Positions 59,408-64,000 of a DNA stretch of 64,000 bases are shown here, piece by piece. The position numbers and the translations under genes were made by a program. This DNA is from Halomonas halophila (lineage in GTDB: Bacteria > Pseudomonadota > Gammaproteobacteria > Pseudomonadales > Halomonadaceae). A model generated the notes under the pieces. The model was not told the origin of the DNA. It worked only from the letters and a program-made list of their open reading frames with translations, and searched no databases. Position 1 is the first letter of the stretch. Each line of letters starts with the position of its first letter. The stretch spans positions 3,286,001 through 3,350,000 of the forward strand of contig NZ_CP129121.1 in NCBI RefSeq assembly GCF_030406665.1, written 5' to 3'.

Positions 59408-60070
59408 TCAGCCGCGAAACCCTTCCGCCAGCAGGTAGACCTCGCGGGAACGCGCCCGGGACGCTTCCGGCTTGCGGGTCACCACCCGCTTGAAGCTGCC
59501 GCGCAGCTCCTTCAGATATTCGTCGAAGCCTTCGCCCTGGAAGACCTTGGCCAGGAAGGTGCCGCCGGGGGACAGGGTCTGACGCGCCAGGTCCAGGGCC
59601 AGCTCCACCAGATACATGGCCTGGGGCTGGTCGATGGCGGCCATCCCACTCATATTGGGGGCCATGTCCGACATCACAAGGTCGACCGGACGATCGCCGA
59701 GGCGGCCGAGGATCTCGTCGAGCACGGCCTCCTCGGTGAAGTCGCCCTGCACGAAATCGACCCCGGCCAGGGCATCCATCTCGAGGATGTCGGAGGCGAT
59801 GACGACGCCATTGTCGCCGACCTTCTCGGCGGCGATCTGGCTCCAGCCGCCGGGGGCCGCTCCCAGGTCGATGATCGTCATGCCGGGACGCAGCAGCTTG
59901 TCCTTCTCGTCCAGCGCCAGCAGCTTGTAGCTGGCCCGCGAGCGATAGCCGTCCTGCCAGCTCTGCTGGACGTAGCGGTCGTCGAAGTGTTCCTTCAGCC
60001 AGCCGGCGCTGCTCTTGCTGGCGCCGCGCCGCTTGGAGCCCTTGTCCCGGGCGTCATGGGAAGATGCCAC
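59408..60070 (-). CDS. rlmE: 23S rRNA (uridine-2'-O-)-methyltransferase RlmE
   Basis: Heat-shock methyltransferase (FtsJ/RrmJ) that methylates U2552 of 23S rRNA during late 50S assembly. It has 220 residues. The SAM motif DLGAAPGGWSQ is at 69-79, and the K-D-K-E catalytic set is complete at Lys49, Asp135, Lys175 and Glu210 with the same spacings as in E. coli. The start is a GTG at 60070 with AGGTGAT upstream. It precedes ftsH and diverges from yhbY. Confidence 0.96.
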   Translation of the reverse strand: MASSHDARDKGSKRRGASKSSAGWLKEHFDDRYVQQSWQDGYRSRASYKLLALDEKDKLLRPGMTIIDLGAAPGGWSQIAAEKVGDNGVVIASDILEMDALAGVDFVQGDFTEEAVLDEILGRLGDRPVDLVMSDMAPNMSGMAAIDQPQAMYLVELALDLARQTLSPGGTFLAKVFQGEGFDEYLKELRGSFKRVVTRKPEASRARSREVYLLAEGFRG

Positions 60071-60247
60071 GGCATCACCTGTGAGAAATCTGGATGACAG
60101 GGGGTCGAGCGGATTCCGATAAACGGGGATGGGGAAGCTGACCTTGCGGACCGGTCGAGGAGGCGGTGAGAGCCGGCCGCGCTTTCGCCGCGAGGCGATT
60201 CACCGTACCATGTGCGCTGCGCGCCAACCGGGAAGAAGCAAGATACC

Positions 60248-60574
60248 ATGAGCTTGTCACAGGCACAAAAGAAAGCATTTCGCAGCATCGGCCACCATCT
60301 CGACCCCGTCGTCATGGTCTCCGAGAACGGCCTCAGCGAGGGCGTGCTCGCCGAACTCGACCGGGCGCTGACCGACCACGAACTGGTCAAGGTCAAGCTG
60401 GCGCTGGCCGAGCGCGAGGACCGCGCCGCCGTGCTGGAGGCCCTGGTCGCCGAGAGCGGCGCCGAGCTGGTGCAGAAGATCGGCAAGGTCGCCCTCTTCT
60501 ACCGCCACAACCCCAAGGTCAATCCGAAGCTGTCCAACATCAAGCGCTTCGAGGAGCACCACGGCCGGCGCTAA
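60248..60574 (+). CDS. yhbY: CRM-domain RNA-binding protein YhbY
   Basis: A small RNA-binding protein (108 residues) associated with pre-50S ribosomal particles. The single CRM domain covers most of it, with HHLDPVVMVSENGLSEGVL near 16-34 and a GKVALFYRHNP strand near 80-90 in place of the longer GxxG region. The ATG at 60248 is preferred; the frame extends 12 codons further up. Divergent from rlmE, the standard neighbour pair in gammaproteobacteria. Confidence 0.93.
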   Translation: MSLSQAQKKAFRSIGHHLDPVVMVSENGLSEGVLAELDRALTDHELVKVKLALAEREDRAAVLEALVAESGAELVQKIGKVALFYRHNPKVNPKLSNIKRFEEHHGRR

Positions 60575-60588
60575 AGCGCTTCGCGCGA

Positions 60589-60609
60589 GCTGGAAGCTGG
60601 AAGCTGGAA
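60589..60609. repeat. Three tandem GCTGGAA heptamers
   Basis: GCTGGAA repeats exactly three times at 60589-60609, just after yhbY. A partly complementary run (CTTCAAGCTTCCAGCC, 60675-60690) lies on the other side of the terminator, so the two could extend its stem. Confidence 0.7.
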
Positions 60610-60640
60610 GCCCAGCAGAAACAGCAGCTTCAGAAATAGA

Positions 60641-60676
60641 AACACCCCCGCAGCGGTGCTGCGGGGGTGTTTTTCT
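60641..60676. terminator. Bidirectional terminator between yhbY and greA
   Basis: AACACCCCCGCAGC pairs perfectly with GCTGCGGGGGTGTT around GGT, followed by TTTCTTC on the plus strand and by TCTATTTC on the minus strand. It serves both converging genes. Confidence 0.92.
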
Positions 60677-60708
60677 TCAAGCTTCCAGCCTAGGGCTTCA
60701 AGCTTGAA

Positions 60709-61181
60709 TCACAGGTGCTCGACGCTGGAAATCTCGTACTCGACGTCGCCGCCGGGGGTACGCACCAGCACCACCTCACCCTCTTCCTTGCCGATCAGGG
60801 CACGGGCGATGGGCGAGGTCACGGAGATCTGGCCTTCCTTGATGTTGGCCTCGTCCTCGCCGACGATGCGGTAGGTCACCTCTTCGTCGGTATCGAGGTT
60901 CATCAGCTCCACGGTCACCCCGAAGATCACCTTGCCGGTCTTGGGCAGCTTGGTGACATCAATGACCTGTGCGTTGGACAGCTTGCCTTCGATCTCCTGG
61001 ATACGCCCCTCGATGAAGCCCTGCTGTTCGCGGGCCGCATGATACTCGGCGTTCTCCTTGAGGTCGCCGTGCTCGCGCGCCTCGGCGATGGCCGCGATCA
61101 CGTTCGGACGGGCCTCGCTCTTGAGGTGATCGAGCTCGTCGCGAAGGCGCTGCTCACCGACGACGGTCATCGGGACCTTGT

Positions 61182-61185
<4 letters not shown>
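60709..61185 (-). CDS. greA: Transcription elongation factor GreA
   Basis: Rescues backtracked RNA polymerase by stimulating transcript cleavage through the secondary channel. It has 158 residues, the family standard. An N-terminal coiled coil (to about 75) carries Asp41 and Glu44 at its tip (EHGDLKENAEY), and an FKBP-like domain follows. The ATG at 61185 overlaps the carB stop (ATGA), so it is coupled to carB; the longer frame upstream lies inside carB. Confidence 0.97.

Positions 61186-64000
<2,815 letters not shown>

Overview
The window is 64 kb of GC-rich chromosome from a gammaproteobacterium. Gene order follows Pseudomonas closely: cbrA-cbrB-sRNA-pcnB-folK-panBCD, pilTU-yggS-proC-yggT-metXW, and secG-tRNA-rimP-nusA-infB-rbfA-truB-rpsO-pnp. 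Many proteins are acidic (for example a small Glu/Asp-rich lipoprotein). I infer Halomonadaceae, such as Halomonas, from this mix. That is a recognition-based inference, not a computed placement.

Layout. 1-10.2 kb (minus): rpoC (cut by the window edge), rpoB, rplL, rplJ, rplA, rplK, nusG, secE, led by tRNA-Trp. 10.4-12.8 kb: a tRNA-Thr/Gly/Tyr cluster, then coaX and birA, then a small lipoprotein gene. 13.3-19.3 kb: a complete rRNA operon on the minus strand (16S, tRNA-Ile, tRNA-Ala, 23S, 5S) with two near-consensus promoters, boxA sites, and three terminator hairpins downstream, two of them preceded by copies of the 5S 3' end. 19.5-24.4 kb: tyrS, anmK, pilU, pilT. 24.4-28.6 kb (plus): yggS, proC, yggT, metX, metW. 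28.6-30.5 kb (minus): sfsA and an aminotransferase. 30.7-43.0 kb (plus): dksA, gluQ, cbrX, cbrA, cbrB, a CrcZ-like regulatory RNA, pcnB, folK, panB, panC, panD and a thiolase. 43.0-60.1 kb (minus): an MFS transporter, pnp, rpsO, truB, rbfA, infB, nusA, rimP, initiator tRNA, tRNA-Leu, secG, tpiA, glmM, folP, ftsH, rlmE. 60.2-64 kb: yhbY (plus), greA and carB (minus, cut by the window edge).

Most genes belong to the core machinery of transcription, translation, secretion and cofactor synthesis. The part most worth attention is the 850-bp gap between cbrB and pcnB. A sigma-54 promoter of the GG-N10-GC type lies there with TGTTAC/GTAACA half-sites upstream. It should drive a roughly 490-nt RNA ending at a strong intrinsic terminator. 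The RNA carries five identical AACAACAACAAG motifs and two related A/C-rich sites, and each of the seven sits in the loop of its own predicted hairpin. Position and motif content identify it as a counterpart of Pseudomonas CrcZ, the RNA that titrates Hfq/Crc in carbon catabolite repression. Its regular array of displayed motifs looks distinctive.

Other unusual items are two families of dispersed palindromic repeats, tandem 5S-tail-plus-terminator units after the rRNA operon, an initiator tRNA with a U1-U72 mismatch, and the absence of tuf from the tRNA-secE junction. No prophage, transposase, CRISPR array or defence island was seen.
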